NCBI GenBank assembly: GCA_036768485.1
Contig: JAVLUZ010000154.1
Span: 40,296,851 to 40,360,850 of the forward strand
Reading direction: 5' to 3'
DNA: 64,000 bases
DNA from: Mermis nigrescens
Taxonomy: Eukaryota > Nematoda > Enoplea > Mermithida > Mermithidae
Below, piece after piece: positions 10,829 to 21,484 of this stretch. The translations under genes were made by a program, and so were the position numbers. How positions within the stretch are numbered: the first letter of the stretch is position 1; every line of letters starts with the position of its first letter. Under the pieces are notes generated by a model. It was not told the origin of the DNA, did no database searches, and saw only the letters and a list, made by a program, of their open reading frames with translations.

Positions 10829-11604
10829 GTACACACAATAAGCAAACATTTTATAATTTGTATCGCTGGAGCCAGTTTACCACAGCGATTTGCCACATTG
10901 GATTTTCATAACTGTTCAATGGTGGCTCATGCCCTAAAAGTACCGTGTTTTATTCATCTGGTGGTAGTCCATTTTGACCCTAAAACTCAAAGGTGGGTCA
11001 GCCCCCATGGAACCGTGGATGTAAAACCTCTTTTACAATGTTAAAATTTTTCCTCAACATCCCAAAGCCCCATTGTCTTTGATGCCTCATTACTATTAAA
11101 AGAAGTCGGACAACACCAACCTTTTCAAACATCCCTGGAACTCGCTACACTTGAAACATGGAGATTACAGAAACAAATGCAATAATTAGTTAATTTTACA
11201 TCAAATTTACATGTTGATCCCGCCCAATTTCATCAAGTAAACAGAGATATAGGCGATGGTGTAAAAGATGTAAAATGTGTCACATCTGCAAAGTGCTGTT
11301 AGTGGTTAAATTTCAAATACTGGTCATGCATTATCTTATTTTACTGGAGGATTTATTCATACAATCACAAATGCATTATTTGGGGCAATTTTTGCAGTAT
11401 GGTTGGTGTTGCATGAGGTGTCAGTGGGGATGTGGTTCTATTACGTTGTTGTGTCAGTGGTTTGCATCTTTGTGTTGCTTACCACATCAGCAAACTATGC
11501 AATTTGTTCACTTCGCTCAAGCACCTGCCGCCAACGCCATGAGCCATCAGTTGCATATCATCAAAATTGCAGTTGCACGCCAATTTATGTGATTCATGAA
11601 TCAT
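10829..11604 (+). pseudogene. envelope-like membrane protein remnant
   Basis: Reading pieces on + upstream of protease: 10829-11043 (with VHFDPKTQRWVSP), about 11056-11165 in a shifted frame, then 11217-11604. The last part has a long hydrophobic stretch (about 11340-11500) typical of a membrane anchor, followed by a short cysteine-containing tail ending at 11604. A membrane-anchored protein upstream of the protease is an unusual place for a Gypsy envelope, normally downstream of integrase. It could instead belong to the Polinton or a different retroelement. No family assigned with confidence. Confidence 0.3.
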
Positions 11605-12297
11605 GACTCGCTAAAAATTCAGGTTTGCCGACCACACGTTTTTGTCCATTTTTCTAATGGTCGATGCGTGGAAGCGCTAGTCATTTCTGGCTCGACTGGA
11701 ACAGTTGTTGATTACTCAACATATAAACGTGTTGCTTCAGAAGTACCCCTGAAACCCTGTTTGTGACCATCCGCCGTTTCTGTTGCCAGTCATTCCATTA
11801 AATTGCTAGGATATGTTGTTTTGCATGCTCAGATTGGACAGAAAATGTTGCTAATCACGTTTATAGTTATCTTAAATAGCCCTTATTCTATTTTTTTAGG
11901 GTATGACTCTATAATTAAACTTGATAGCAACAAACCCCATGTTATTACTGATCATGTGCTACATTTTATGCGTTTTGGCAATAATTTGCCAGTTTCTTTG
12001 TGTAAAGTAACCAATAGTGTAAATTTGCATGCAAATTTAAGCATAAATTGGTGTGTACCAACAGTTTTAGCGATATTTAAAGACACTGTAATTTTACCAC
12101 CTATGATCATTTACATATTACCAGTTAATGCCAATCTAATGTCATTAGCTAATCAGTGGCTTCAAATCACAAGTGTAAACTCAAATTTAGATGAAGTGCA
12201 TGCTTTTTATATACCTGATATGCATTTATATTCAGATTTTAACAATATTGATGCATTACCAATTGTAAATTATTCAGAACAACCTATTTGTTTATAG
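11605..12297 (+). pseudogene. Gypsy aspartic protease and linker
   Basis: A retropepsin-like segment reads EALVISGSTGTVVDYSTYK (about 11668-11726). Active retropepsins have Asp before S/T-G; here that residue reads as Ile, so the catalytic Asp is missing. A stop follows near 11764. A long open frame, 11803-12297, contains a likely second strand region (FLGYDSI, 11899-11919) and a linker to the reverse transcriptase. Confidence 0.6.
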
Positions 12298-12348
12298 AAA
12301 AACACACATAATGCAGCCATTTCTTCCATTCCTCAAATTCTTTTACAC

Positions 12349-13366
12349 TTGAAGAGGGAGGAGGGAGATGGTGAAGAAATAAAAAATTTCCAGAGAATTT
12401 TCAGAGAAAAGTTATCTCATATTAAAAATCCTCAAATTCGTCAACAATTTGTGGCATTTTTGGACATTAATGCCAAAGTTTTTGGCATAGGTCATCAATT
12501 AGGTAGAACAACCATTGTTAGACATGGAATTGATACCGCTGATCATAGACCTATTTCTCAACCCCCTTATTGCATACTGTTTGCTAAAAGACAGGTAATT
12601 GAGGAGCATGTTAATCAAATGTTAGATTCTGGGATTATTCAACCTTCCCAAAGTCGCTGGGCAGCTCCTATTGTTATAGTAGATAAAAAGATGGAACTAA
12701 ACGATTTTGTGTGGATTATCATAAATTAAACAATTGTATGGTATTGATGATATTTTTAGTCAGTTACAAGGTTCAACTATTTTCTCAACTTTAGATCTTG
12801 AGCAAGGTTATAGTCAGATTGAGGTTGCTGAAGAAGATAAACATAAAACCGTGTTTAATTTGTTTTTAGGTCTTTTTGAATTTAGTGTTATGCCATTTGG
12901 GCTGACGAACGGGATAGCCTTTCTTCAGTGAAGTATGGAACAAGTTCTACGCAACCTAAAATGGCATCATTGTTTTGTCTACTTAGATGATATTTTAATT
13001 CGCGGAACAGACCTAAAATCGAATATTAGTCAACTGCAACAAGTTTTTGACCAATTGATGCGTGCAGGATTGACATTAAAACTCAAGAAGTGTGAGTTTG
13101 CGTTAGAGGAGGTTAACTACTTGGGCCACATCATCAATTGCCATGGTCTCAGAGTTAATCCAGCCAAAATTGAGGCGCTGGCTAAAATGCCAGTGCCCCA
13201 GTCAATTACCGAATTACATAGTTTTATAGGTTTAGCTAATTATTATAGAAGATTTGTTAATAATTTTGTCGATAAAACCTGTCCTTTAAATAAACTTTTG
13301 CGTAAAAATTCCCTTTTCAGTGGAACCCTTTTTGTCAGCAGTTTTCAGGAAATTAAAAATGATTAA
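12349..13366 (+). pseudogene. Gypsy reverse transcriptase
   Basis: Three frames, 12349-12729, 12734-12931 and 12935-13366, joined by single-base shifts and a TGA near 12929. Motifs: HGIDTADHRPISQPPY, SGIIQPSQSRWAAPIV (about 12630-12678), STLDLEQGYSQI (about 12788-12824) with the first catalytic Asp, MPFGLTNG (about 12890-12913), and FVYLDDIL (about 12977-13000), the YxDD catalytic box. The thumb has NYLGHIINCHGLRVNP and the connection SFIGLANYYRRFV. Assignment to Ty3/Gypsy rests on these motifs. Confidence 0.92.
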
Positions 13367-13375
13367 AATTGTGCT

Positions 13376-13800
13376 GTTACCTTAGCTCTTCCAGATTTAA
13401 AAGCCCATTTTTGGTCCAAACTAATGCCAGTGGATATGGTGTAGGAGGTGTTTTGGCACAGAAAATCGCTGGAGAAGAGCGTCTAATTGCTTTTGTGTCG
13501 CAAACGCTGACCAAAGCCAAATGAAACTATTCTACCATTGAAAAGGAGGCGCTGGCCAATGTTTGGTTGGATTAAGCAGTCTCAACCATATCTCTATGGT
13601 CACCTATTCACGCAGGTCACTGATCATGCCCCATTCGATTTTTGAAAATCCATGATGCTTTGCCATTGAGCTTGATGCAATAGGTTTTGTTGCTCCAAGA
13701 GTACAATTACGACGTTATTTACCAGAAAGGACGCAAAAGCGCGAACCCAGATGCATTATCGTGTTTGCTGATTGAAAACTTGGACTTGCTTAATTGTATT
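13376..13800 (+). pseudogene. Gypsy RNase H and tether
   Basis: In pieces: NASGYGVGGVLAQKI (about 13424-13468), where the first catalytic Asp of the usual DAS motif reads as Asn, then STIEKEALA (about 13531-13557), VTDHAPFDF near 13617 and YQKGRKSANPDAL (about 13719-13757). At least three frameshifts or stops. Confidence 0.8.
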
Positions 13801-13880
13801 GATCTAATTAATAAGGAAAATTGTACTAAAAATCGATTCTGATGTAAATTGTGTAAAATATACAGCTATTGATGTAGGTA

Positions 13881-14079
13881 CAGTCAAGACCACAAGTAAC
13901 ATCACTCAAGCGCAGGCATGACAGGCAACAGGCGCCTGTGACCTGCCTGTGAATTGGCTAAATTTTATATTGGTGAACACGCGCATCAAAAAGAAAATTG
14001 CCTGTGCAATGCCTGTCACACTGACTGCCAGGCGCCTGTAGGACATGCACTTGAGCAACGTTACTTGTGGTCTTGACTG
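13881..14079. mobile_element. short palindrome-ended MITE with TA duplication
   Basis: Ends are CAGTCAAGACCACAAGTAAC and its inverted match, with TA at 13879-13880 and 14080-14081. The interior has direct repeats of GGCGCCTGT. Size, TA duplication and ends fit a Tc1/mariner-derived MITE. It interrupts the Gypsy element between RNase H and integrase. Confidence 0.85.
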
Positions 14080-14359
14080 TACGAGTGTTAATGCAAAAAT
14101 TTGTGATCTTTTAAATATATGTAATAGTCAAAATGATACATGCTATGTTAACAGTGATAATAGTGATAATAAAATCACTTGGGGACTGAAAGAGAGCAAT
14201 AAAGATAGTGTTGTTAATCTTAATGATGTTAATATTAATCTTTGTACTGAAAATGTGTATGTGATTGATTTAAGTTGTAATTTGTTTCATGATTTGCCTA
14301 ACATGCAACATTGTGATGTATTTCTAGGTAACATTTATAGACTGTTGCAGGCGCGTAAA

Positions 14360-15455
14360 TGACCCAAGCTGTTGACCCCAGATCAGTGGAACCTCACTGA
14401 TCGTTTTGCGTTGGACAATGGGATCCTAAAAATCAGCAGGATCCGGAACAAGAGCCAGTCTTAGTTGTTCCACGCCAGTTGGTCTCCATTTTGTTGCGAG
14501 AATTGCATGACAATCCAATTTCCAGTCATTTAGCGTTTTGTCGGACTTTCAAAAAAGCCCAAGAGCACTCACTGCCAAAAGTGTTTGCCTTGTCAATGCC
14601 ACAGACCACTGACTCAACATTTGCCCGTCCAGCTGCTGCACCCTATACCTGCGGCAGCCACTCTTGACCATTGTGTCATGGACATGATGGGGCCGCTCAC
14701 GGTTAAACCCTCCTCTGACACCAGCATTCTTGTTTTTATAGATTGGATGACTAAATCGGCCGAGACAATTGCGGTACCTAACGTTCACGCCGAATTTTTG
14801 CTAGAATGCATTGTTTTGCATTTTGGAGCCCCAAAAGTCATTCAATCTGATTGAGACCCCGGGTTTGTGGCCACTGTTTTCCGCAAAGTTTGCATATTGT
14901 GCAACATTAGACACATTGTGTCAATGCCATACTGTCCATAGACTAACGGGTTGGTAGAGCGTTTTAATCAAACTCTGCAAACCATGTTGGCCACCTGCAT
15001 CCAGGAAACTGAAGATCAAAGCAGCCAGGATAGCACTGGGTATTTGCCCTATTGCATAGTGTATGGACGGAACGCAAAACTACCAATCAATCAAGCTTTG
15101 ACTGCCAATGATGACGATTTGCAGCCGCCACCAATATGTGAAATTCTACAAAATTTACGTTTGGCCTGGCCTTGAGCCAACAATGCAGCCCAACATGCAC
15201 ATCAGCAGCAGTAGCGACAATATAACCAATGAAATCACATTGAATCAGACAAGCCAAATTATCAAACTGGCAATCTCGTTTTGTGCCAATATTTCCAAGC
15301 CAGCTCAAAATTCCATCAGCGATGGTTGGGTCTGTACGAACTGCGTTGCTTACAACCGCCGAATGCGATCATCCGAGATCTTAGCGGATGCCAAAGGATG
15401 TGAATGGTTCATTTGAATCAATTGCGTCCATTTCATGGACAGTGCCATGCCGTAC
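14360..15455 (+). pseudogene. Gypsy integrase with GPY/F-like end
   Basis: Zinc-binding N-terminal region: LLRELHDNPISSHLAFCRT (about 14493-14550), then a degraded CxxC part. Catalytic core: MDMMGPLTV (first Asp, about 14680-14706), VIDWMTKS-like FIDWMTKS (about 14735-14758), and GAPKVIQSD with the second Asp followed by a TGA (about 14825-14855). The glutamate region is NGLVERFNQTL (about 14947-14980). Downstream, frame-shifted pieces WLGLYEL and NQLRPFH (15325-15440) match the GPY/F module of this group. Confidence 0.85.
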
Positions 15456-15665
15456 TCAAGGACGCTGACGATCTCAGCAAATATAGCATTGAGTATTGAC
15501 AAAAGATCTGCTTAACGTGAATGGACTGATTCTCGACTGCCGGCCGGATAATTTTTGTTGGAAATTTCTGATTATTTGCCCGCAATTTCCGCCCATTAGT
15601 ACTTTTGGACCTAAATTTTGTTTGATTCATATAAAGATGTTTCGAACTTTGGGGAAGAATTCGTC

Positions 15666-15680
15666 TTAAAGAGGGAGGAG
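15666..15680 (+). other. polypurine tract
   Basis: aaagagggaggag immediately before TGTAACA, the position and composition of a plus-strand primer at the 3' end of an LTR element. Confidence 0.65.
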
Positions 15681-15960
15681 TGTAACAAAGCCAATACATT
15701 CAACAGCTAACAGTGTTATTTTACATTCATATGTTTAAGCTTAAGCTATGTACTTATTAGATATATGGCCCATTTTCTATATTTATAATTCCGCCTACTA
15801 TTTGTTGCTTAATTACTACCTGCTCTATGGTAAATAGCTCAGTCCAAGAGACCTCCAATAATATGTAGCTTAGGATCAATGCTGGCCAGCTATCTGGCCA
15901 GCTACATGGTATAAGCTTACAATGTGGCATACGTGTGATCACAGAAGGATATTATTTAGC
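15681..15960 (+). repeat. putative 3' LTR of the Gypsy relic
   Basis: Starts TGTAACA right after the polypurine tract. The right end is not defined because no second LTR is present for comparison; it could extend to about 16120. Confidence 0.45.
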
Positions 15961-16128
15961 TCACGTTAAACTATGTATTGAGGGCCATGGGCCAAAACGT
16001 GCATCGCCCATGAACAATTGATTTTACTAGCCTTATGATTGGAATTCTATTAGTAATACTCCCAAGACAATGATTGACAAGCAAACTTTATACCACTAGA
16101 CGAATTAACCCTAAATGTAAGGAATAGC

Positions 16129-16309
16129 AAAACCTTAAACCTTACAGTACCCATTGGGATCTGATTAGGGAGGGTACAACTAAGCATTGAAGTATCATTT
16201 GCAGAAAAAATTCGAAATATGGGCATTGAAGTAAAAGTTTATGCTGAATTTGATAACTTAGCAATGTTAGAGAAGCATCAAAATGTAATATTTGACTATA
16301 CTACTTAGA
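16129..16309 (+). pseudogene. possible Polinton capsid C-terminus
   Basis: A reading stretch with one stop, KTLNLTVPIGI then LGRVQLSIEVSF, ending VYAEFDN...NVIFDYTT and TAG at 16307-16309. The ending resembles the last strand region (VYAEF/YLEF) of Polinton double jelly-roll capsid proteins. Evidence is short, so this is tentative. It would place the capsid gene where the Gypsy element inserted. Confidence 0.3.
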
Positions 16310-16327
16310 AAATGGATACTATTCAAA

Positions 16328-16945
16328 TTAAATACGTTTTGAAAAGCGACCTGGCGGCTGGATTCCGCATTTTACGCAAGGCAGAGAATGATAGCAAGAA
16401 GAGCATTTTTGTTTGCACTGGTGATCTTCCATATGATTATAAGGAATGTTACAAAATTCGCAAAAATAATATTTTGAAAATAAACCTCTAATTCTGCCTA
16501 TAACAGTGAAATGACCATTGTGCAGGTACAGATGCAGAATTTTGTCGCTTTTTGTAGGCCCCTTAAATAATAGTACATGAAAAATATTATAATTAAATGG
16601 AAATTTCATTATGCAACTCACCCTCGAAGAGCAAATTGTCAAACAACCTTTTCCAAACACTTCAATCTGGTATTCTTGCATAGCCTCCTGTAGTTTAATA
16701 ACTGTGGTAATTCCACAAGGCCCTCTATGATCCTTTAAACCCATTAATTTCATTAATTCTAATGCCTTGGTCTCTTGAATTGTATTACGTCTTAGATCAA
16801 TACATTTAATTGATTCCCAATGGTATGCTGGGTCATCTCTGTGCAAATAAGCCTTCACAAATACTAAGGTTCTTGCCAAGCACAAATCATCTTTATTATA
16901 AATTTTAACAAAACAACTGCCATGCGCTCAACTCAAAAACTATTT
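16328..16945 (-). pseudogene. Polinton DNA polymerase B, N-terminal region, inverted
   Basis: On the minus strand a frame open from about 16945 to 16328 reads NKDDLCLARTLVFVKAY (about 16895-16845), YQIEVFG (about 16680-16660), LHNGHFTVI (about 16520-16494), then a cysteine-rich end (CEFCNIPYN, CSSCYHSLPCVKCG). This is the layout just before the exonuclease domain in Maverick polymerases: a CLARAL-like motif, a Tyr-Gln-Ile strand, a His-Gly-His-Tyr-like motif and zinc-binding cysteines. It stops where the + strand fragment at 1508 begins in protein terms. A slightly different intron-like break is unlikely, as Polinton polymerases are normally uninterrupted. Confidence 0.8.
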
Positions 16946-17240
16946 GTGTAAAATTCGCTTTTTACAATTTCCAGATCTGGCTGGAGGCATTACTGTGACA
17001 ATTTTAATAGTTGAGTTCTCAGAATCAATTATTACCTCTTGATTTGATTGCTAAATTTGCTTAATTTGCCGTTTTACAAACTTTTTGCCATCAATACCGC
17101 CTCTCAAATGGGAAAAATTCATCACTGCATTCCAAAATTTTACGCAAAACTTTTTTTTCACGCAGTAATTTTGAACCAGCCAGGTTTGACCGCTTCAAAA
17201 TTAGTAAAATATTCGCTTATTTGGAAAGATTTATGTTAGT
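16946..17240 (-). pseudogene. possible upstream part of the polymerase
   Basis: Minus-strand pieces in more than one frame: FSHLRGGIDGKKFVKRQIKQ (about 17125-17060) and IKIVTVMPPARSGNCKKRIL (about 17010-16950). Polinton polymerases carry a variable region with a hydrophobic strand and Pro-rich turn before the NKDxLCL motif, so these may continue the gene, but the frame is broken. Confidence 0.35.
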
Positions 17241-18462
17241 CGCCTGACCAGGATATCATCCTTGAGAAAGCAAGGCAATGCAGCTACCTCACTTGTATTG
17301 GTTTCCTTAGCAAAGTCATGTATGTACTTTTGAGGTATCGCTATGTAAGCTACGCCTGCAGATTCATTTTTCCTATCCCCTTATACATTCATATTAAAAA
17401 CATAGGTGACGTGACTGCTACTTCTGTTAAGGCTGTTTTGAGATCCGAAAAAAATCCATGTTGTATTGTCATTTTAAAAATTACACATATTTTAAACTCC
17501 ACTGTCATAAGAATTTTGTTGGGTTTTATGTCTTGCGGTGTACAGTCTGGCGCATTCAACTTAGTGACTTAGCTTATTGTTTTATTTTGTTTTTTTGTGT
17601 ACCTAAACATTGTAGTTACAAACCTAGAGATAACATATTGCAGGTAGAGGGAATTTGGTAGACGTCCTTTATTATTCTACAGCCATCATAATCCAGATGA
17701 ATCTTCTTAGACTTATTTATTTTATCAAAAATTCTACTACCCCTTTGAAAACCAAAAAATCATAGAAATTATATCAAAATTTTATTTAAGATGACTGACT
17801 GGCCTAGAGCCATTTGCTGTTGTTGTTTTCAATGTACAGCATGCTACTAGGAACCAAAAACGTTTCGGAATCTGGACTATGTAAACAGCGGAACAGGTTA
17901 AAAGAATTTTATTGGGTTTTTAATCCCAAAGGTCAACTGAACTTGCCTGTAAGTCCAGGATTACATAATTACTCCTGTTAGGTAGTTAGGGGGTAGCTGC
18001 CAAAATCTTCATTAGATACCAGTCAGCAATATTAGGACCGAGGAGATTGAGGTCATAAGTCCATAAGGGTATAGAGGTTGGTTGCGGCGTCTCGCCCTGG
18101 CAACATGACCAGTGCTAAGGTTAGCCAGGTTTAAGTAAGCCCCATAGGTTTGTAATCTGTCTCTTTCTAGGTAGCTGTGTGTACTTAGATACCGGCAGGG
18201 GCAGTATTACTTACAAATTTCTAGGCGCTCACCTGACCCCCAATTCCATTGCTGCCAATATAAATATGATTCAAACCTTTGTTGTTCAGAACGACAATGT
18301 GTAAAATGTGTGAAAAAAATTTAAAAACACAACAGCCTTCTTACAACGTCAGATTAAGACACCAGTTCGACCTTACTTCCCAAGACTGTTTGCATTGTGC
18401 ATATAGCCAGGTCAACTCCAAAGTTCAGTGAAGTACAGCGCTTTTGCAGGATACCTATTGAC
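17241..18462. other. no gene recognised
   Basis: AT-rich sequence with short random frames. No repeat family of this window, no RNA gene and no Polinton motif recognised. The outer terminal repeat of the Polinton might lie here but cannot be identified without its partner. Confidence 0.4.
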
Positions 18463-18686
18463 CATACCAGGGCATGGGAGGGGCGGTTTGGGGTATGCTT
18501 CCCTCAGAAACCAAAATTCTTCCCCTCAGAATTCAATTGTTGAAAACTTTTGTTCTTTTTTGCAATTTTAATGGGAAACATTGAACAATGATGTTTTTTG
18601 CCATACCACTATTTTTATGGCCATTTTTTCACTTTTGGAAAAATCTTGCACCCCCACCCCCAGAAGTTTGGTGCCACTCACCTATG
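18463..18686 (-). mobile_element. MITE family A, copy 7, old
   Basis: Diverged copy with a shortened core. The flanks ctattgac and ctgttggc match at 6 of 8 positions. Confidence 0.75.
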
Positions 18687-18745
18687 CTGTTGGCCTTACA
18701 CCTAAGGAATGGATACATAACTTGAAACGATTTTTGGCCGTCAGT

Positions 18746-18901
18746 CAGGGTCGGATTTAGGGGGGGCGGCCCGCCCCCATTGGCCCAAAATAGTGCGCAA
18801 AATTGAGGATTTTTGAGCGATTTTTGGGTTAAAATGGCTAATTTTTCGGCCCAAGTAAGGGTTCCGCCCCACACCTTAGAAAAATCCAGGATCCGCCACT
18901 G
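18746..18901 (-). mobile_element. MITE family C, copy 1
   Basis: Family C is 155-200 bp with ends CAG(T/G)GGCGGATCC and CCGCCCCTG, GC-rich arms with G and C runs, and a conserved centre with GCGCACTATTTTGGGCCAAT on one strand. Here it lies in reverse, ending GGATCCGCCACTG. Duplication cc(g/a)tcagt matches 7 of 8, as in hAT MITEs. Confidence 0.85.
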
Positions 18902-19260
18902 CCATCAGTGATCGTAATTCCTCAAATACTTCCAGCGCTTCGCACCAGATGGAAACCTATGAATGACATTTCAACATTTATTATTGACATTTTGCTACAT
19001 ACCTAAAAAAGCCACTTTTTGTTCAAGGAATAGCTCTTAAAATAATTTCAAGAGCAGAAACACCTAAGTTAGCAAAGATTCCTTCCATTTTGGAGCAGTT
19101 TTTAGAAAATTTTCGACCTTCAGCATCAAATGCTTTGAATGCAGGGAATTGAGTATTAAATCAAGCTTCTTAATTCCTCCAGCGTAAATCTCACAAATTT
19201 TTCGGCGTTTCGCGCCAGAATTTCGCTAAAGTCAAAAAACATTTAACAATTTTTTCGAAC
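18902..19260. repeat. family E fragment
   Basis: Shares with 34560-34850, 50340-50430 and 54030-54310 the sequence order 'TTCAACAGCAGAAACA... AATCAAGCTTCT... CACAAATTTT(C/T)CGGCG(T/C)TT(C/T)GCGCC'. Element C sits at one side. No intact ends. Confidence 0.6.
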
Positions 19261-19850
19261 AAAATCATCGAGAGTGTAAAAGTTTTTCGAAAAAATGTAG
19301 AGCAAAAAGTAATCTACTATATATTTGTGAAAGGTGTTTGGAGTTGGGTCCGGCCCCATAACATTTAGTGGGCTGACGTTTTGGCCTGAGCTCAGCCTAC
19401 CGGTCGGGGGTGTATAGTAGCGACATTTAATTTTCACCAACTCCACCCATGCACCCTGCACACGGGTGAAGCCGGAGGCGTCCGCACTCCATGCTTAAGA
19501 TTGTCGATTCTGGGACAGAGTGGATATATTGTGCCAAAACATGCAGTGATATAAGATAGGAGATACCCAATGCTATAGCATATGAGTGATATAAGATATC
19601 ACACGATATATGACACCCTTTGCTACAATTTTTAAAACATCAAAAATATAGTGTGACCAAAAAATTTTTCCAAAACATCCCAAAACATCAAAAATATGGG
19701 TTTGACCGAAAAATTTCCAGAACATCCCAAAACATCAAAAATATGATTTTGGCTAAAGAATTTGAAAAACCAATCTGAAACGTCAAAAATATGGATTTGA
19801 TCGAAAAAATGTAAAGGGGTGAAGCGGGAGGCGTCCCTATGCTTGAGCAT

Positions 19851-21484
19851 CATAGCCGTGCTTAGGGGGGGGTCGTACTGTGCGGCCACACAGGGCCGCT
19901 GAAATTAAGGGCACGCTAAAAAAGTTGTAGTGCAAAGCATATAGAATTCATTTTTTGGCGGCCCTCATACAATAATTCGATACATATGTTCAAAAGGATC
20001 GATTTTTTGCCATTCTAATGCAAACAGCAGTTTAAAATCTTTACTTGAGATTTATGTTCCATTTAGTATAATAGGTATAAGTATGTATGTAAAACACGTA
20101 CCTATACAGCATGTATGTCACCGATACTCATGCATGTAGCGTGCATGGAGAAATAGCGTTTTGAGAACAAGACAGCAGATTTTTGCCTCAAATGATATGC
20201 GTGCCTGAACAAAAAATGAATTCAAATTAGCAATCGTGTCCAGAAACAGACGAAATACCATTTGTGCATTGTATAAGTGACAGTCATACACGTAAGCTGT
20301 AGCTGTCTGAGTCGTGCGCTGATACGGCAATGTAGTTGCTCATTTGATGTCATTTTAATCTGTTTCTATCGATAAAGCTCCACTGATATTACAGTATTTC
20401 TCTCTGCACCTGATTTTCTGTGAAGCTTTACATATTCCGAAAATCTTAGATTTAATGAACAATTTTCATTTTGTTTTATTGATTTTAACCATGCTTAATA
20501 AGAATAAGTTAGATTCGTATGAAGATTAAACAATTTCAGTTCCCTGATGTAGAAGCTTTACGAAATGCAAACAAAAATCCTATCTTTATTAAATTCAAAT
20601 CATATTTTATTATTTTGAAATTCATTACATCTTATTAAAAAGTTACAATAGCAAGCCATGAATTGAAATTCCTTTTTTGTGCTTAATCTGACTTTAATTC
20701 GCCTATTCTCCTTAATACTAATAATAATAATAACTGTGCACTGCGAAATATCAATCATTTTCCATAAACTTTCTCATTCTCCCTGTTTGACTTATCTGCG
20801 TTTATCCTTGCAAAACTGATATAAGAGTTCAGATTTGTGATATTTCAGACGTTTTTATTTTCTCCTTACATCAATATACTTCTAGATGTTTTTGTTTTGT
20901 AATAGATGCTGCTTATGTCTGTTTGAACACCATGAAAAAGGATCTAAAATTATTTCATATATTTATTTAATCAAAAATTCGGAAATTTCATTTTCAGAGT
21001 GTCAATCCGCTAAATTCAGAATTTTACTTACAATACCTATTACTGTGTGGCCTCAGCAGAACGCTCCTTCTCGAAACTGGAATTAATAAAGACAAATTTG
21101 CGGTCAACTATGACTGATTCTCGATTAAGTGCACTAGCGATTATTTCAATTGAAAATGATTTATCATCTTCGTTGGATTTTCCGCAATTGATTGACCAGT
21201 TTGCCGCTCAGCAAGCTAGGAAAGTTATTTTGTAATAAAGTACGTCCTCATTCACGAAATGGGTAAATTATTTGAGGAAAAACATACGATACCTACTTAA
21301 AATAATGCAGCACAATATTTTGTTAGTGAATTTACAGTAGGATGCTAAGTGCGATCATATAGGTACATATGTAAGGGAGATACATAAATGAAAATTATGA
21401 TGCATATAATGGCAGTTTTAAAAATTATGGGGGCCGCCAAAATAAGTTTCGCCCAAGGCCGCTAAACCCCTAAGCACGGCCCTG
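19851..21484 (+). mobile_element. hAT transposon in the satellite
   Basis: Ends CATAGCCGTGCTTAGGGG and CCCCTAAGCACGGCCCTG form terminal inverted repeats of about 16 bp. The perfect 8-bp duplication ttgagcat lies at 19843-19850 and 21485-21492, inside the satellite junction sequence. It carries a transposase remnant at 20985-21235. It is shorter than an autonomous hAT, so most of the coding region has been deleted. Confidence 0.9.
20985..21238 (+). pseudogene. hAT transposase C-terminal dimerisation domain
   Basis: FRILLTIPITV followed after a 2-base shift by VASAERSFSKLELIKTNLRS and RLSALAIISIENDL, ending FAAQQARKVIL and TAA. This is the hATC dimerisation region with the A-S-A-E-R-S-F-S signature. 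The DDE core upstream is not recognisable. Confidence 0.88.

Larger units (their letters stand above)
10829..15960 (+). mobile_element. Ty3/Gypsy LTR retrotransposon relic
   Basis: Order on +: possible envelope-like frame, protease, reverse transcriptase, RNase H, integrase, polypurine tract and a putative 3' LTR from 15681. RT before RNase H before integrase is the Gypsy order. No matching 5' LTR was found, so the left limit and the membership of 10829-11604 are uncertain. The element sits inside the Polinton relic and is itself broken by a 199-bp MITE at 13881-14079. Confidence 0.8.
1500..17240. mobile_element. Polinton/Maverick relic, rearranged
   Basis: Polintons are 15-20 kb self-synthesising DNA transposons related to adenovirus-like viruses. 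The set seen here is diagnostic: protein-primed DNA polymerase B, retrovirus-like integrase with chromodomain, A32-type packaging ATPase and small conserved frames. All are decayed by stops and frameshifts. A Gypsy element (about 10.8-15.9 kb) and six family A MITEs lie inside. The polymerase is split: its C-terminal part is on + at the left and its N-terminal part on - at the right. Terminal inverted repeats were not found, so the outer limits are approximate. Confidence 0.85.

Noticed and set aside
10274..11604. 5' LTR of the Gypsy element
   Set aside because: No stretch here resembles the TGTAACA sequence starting at 15681.
15087..15416. two overlapping frames near the Gypsy integrase end
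   Set aside because: Out-of-frame readings of the integrase C-terminus; the GPY/F-like pieces are in other frames.
16320..16328. intron or ordinary frameshift as the cause of the polymerase break
   Set aside because: The missing part is on the other strand 12-15 kb away, which neither would explain.
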